Positions 63,322 through 64,000 of a stretch of DNA of 64,000 bases are shown here, piece by piece. The notes below the pieces were generated by a model that was not told where the DNA came from, searched no databases, and saw only the letters and a program-made list of their open reading frames with translations. The stretch comes from CAVVAL01 sp963742725 (GTDB taxonomy: Bacteria > Actinomycetota > Actinomycetes > Mycobacteriales > Cryptosporangiaceae). Within the stretch, counting starts at the first letter, position 1. Each line of letters opens with the position of its first letter. The stretch is taken from assembly GCA_963742725.1 (NCBI GenBank), contig CAVUMX010000001.1:1178001-1242000 (forward strand). Direction: 5' to 3'. The position numbers were made by a program, and so were the translations under genes.

Positions 63322-63349
63322 TCGGGTTGTGATGCGCGACACAAGAACT

Positions 63350-64000
63350 TCAGGGCATCTTGTGGGAGCGTTCCCGGCGGGTGAAGAAGGCGCGGGCGGT
63401 GCGGTCGCCGAGCAGCCCGTACAGCACGAGCGCGGCGGCGATGACCAGCGGAACGCCGTCCCGGACGAGCCCGTCGACCCCGAGCAGCAGCAGGCACAGC
63501 AGCGGCTGGACGGCGAGGACCACGACCGTCAGCGTGACCGTCAGCGCCCGCGCCCACCGGTGCCGACGCCGCAGGAAGGCCGTCGCGATCGGCACCACCC
63601 AGCTCAGTGCGATGGCGAACGCGACCCACGCGACGACCAGCGGCGCGGCGTGGGCCGGCTGGTCCTCGAACAGCGTCCCGACGGCGACGAGGGCAGGGAT
63701 CAGCAGCAACGCCGTGTACGACAGCGCGAGCACGCGCGCGGTCACCACCCAGGACGGCGTGTTCCACTTCGACGGCCGCCTGGTGAGATGCGCGCGGACG
63801 GACGGCGTCCGGAACAGCACGAGAATCACGACGCACAGCCCGGCGACGGCCAGGAACCCGGTCACGAGCGCCACCTGCGCCGCGCCCCAGGTGCTGTGCA
63901 GCGGCGCGAGGCGTCCGGCGCCGAAGATCGTCGTCACGGTCAGGACGATCGCCAGCGGCCACGCCACGGCCCGACCGGCCCGCAGGTGCCAGATCAGCAA
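63350..64000 (-). CDS. Integral membrane protein (N-terminus may be cut by window edge)
   Basis: At least 216 residues with about six hydrophobic segments, for example VAWPLAIVLTVTTIFGAG, GFLAVAGLCVVILVLF and VVAWVAFAIALSWVVPIA. The tail ends basic (RAFFTRRERSHKMP). The frame is open to the window end, and the first visible codon is TTG, so the true start may lie outside. No domain is recognised. Confidence 0.65.
   Translation of the reverse strand: MLIWHLRAGRAVAWPLAIVLTVTTIFGAGRLAPLHSTWGAAQVALVTGFLAVAGLCVVILVLFRTPSVRAHLTRRPSKWNTPSWVVTARVLALSYTALLLIPALVAVGTLFEDQPAHAAPLVVAWVAFAIALSWVVPIATAFLRRRHRWARALTVTLTVVVLAVQPLLCLLLLGVDGLVRDGVPLVIAAALVLYGLLGDRTARAFFTRRERSHKMP

Overview
The window is high-GC chromosomal DNA of an actinomycete. 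Codons end mostly in G or C, GTG starts are frequent, and many genes overlap as ATGA or GTGA. The pairing of glpX with a DUF4245 gene, Z-type prenyl synthase, IspH, PhoH/PIN and lipoprotein-rich content are all typical of Actinomycetota. A placement near Streptosporangiales or Thermomonosporaceae is only a guess from gene content. No rRNA, tRNA, CRISPR array, transposase or phage gene was seen.

Layout. 1-7.2 kb: a truncated NarL-type sensor kinase with a membrane partner, a cupin protein, a decayed antitoxin-like gene, ychF, an Ada-AlkA fusion with an O6-methylguanine methyltransferase, and a YdjM-like membrane protein. 7.2-16 kb: sbcCD, a fatty-acid desaturase behind a triple-repeat operator, and a heterodimeric ABC exporter with one degenerate ATP site. 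16-33.4 kb: a RiPP (ribosomally made, modified peptide) gene cluster. 33.6-38.7 kb: a sugar ABC transporter operon with manA and a LacI regulator. 38.8-51.5 kb: housekeeping and repair genes (rmuC, ispH, xseAB, a GNAT enzyme, a drug-type ABC pair, recQ, DUF4245, glpX, a PfkB kinase, rtcB). 51.6-64 kb: DUF4188/MerR pair, class I and class II fumarases, a trypsin-like protease, a lytic transglycosylase, a VanX-like dipeptidase, PhoH2, a cis-prenyl transferase, two paralogous secreted proteins and a membrane protein cut by the window edge.

The RiPP cluster is the most unusual part. It holds two nitrile-hydratase-leader-like (NHLP) precursor peptides with unrelated cores: one ends in a seven-Cys run after VVGG, the other in a short core with two Cys. 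It holds two different YcaO systems. One is a TOMM-type azoline cyclodehydratase, frameshifted in a Gly/Pro linker, with a SagB-type FMN oxidase. The other is a YcaO-TfuA pair, of the kind that makes backbone thioamides, next to a cobalamin-type radical SAM enzyme. Both sets share one NHLP export system (C39-peptidase ABC, second ABC, HlyD-like protein), one lipoprotein and one MerR-like regulator that carries a TTA codon at position 7. The simplest reading is one exporter serving two differently modified products, or one product assembled by both systems.

Non-coding structure is also notable. Dispersed palindromes recur between genes, in two recognisable sequence families. Several housekeeping genes appear leaderless, with a TANNNT box 6-8 nt before the start codon. 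A structured leader ending in an intrinsic terminator precedes rtcB. The two secreted paralogues share the same element about 82 bp upstream of each start.
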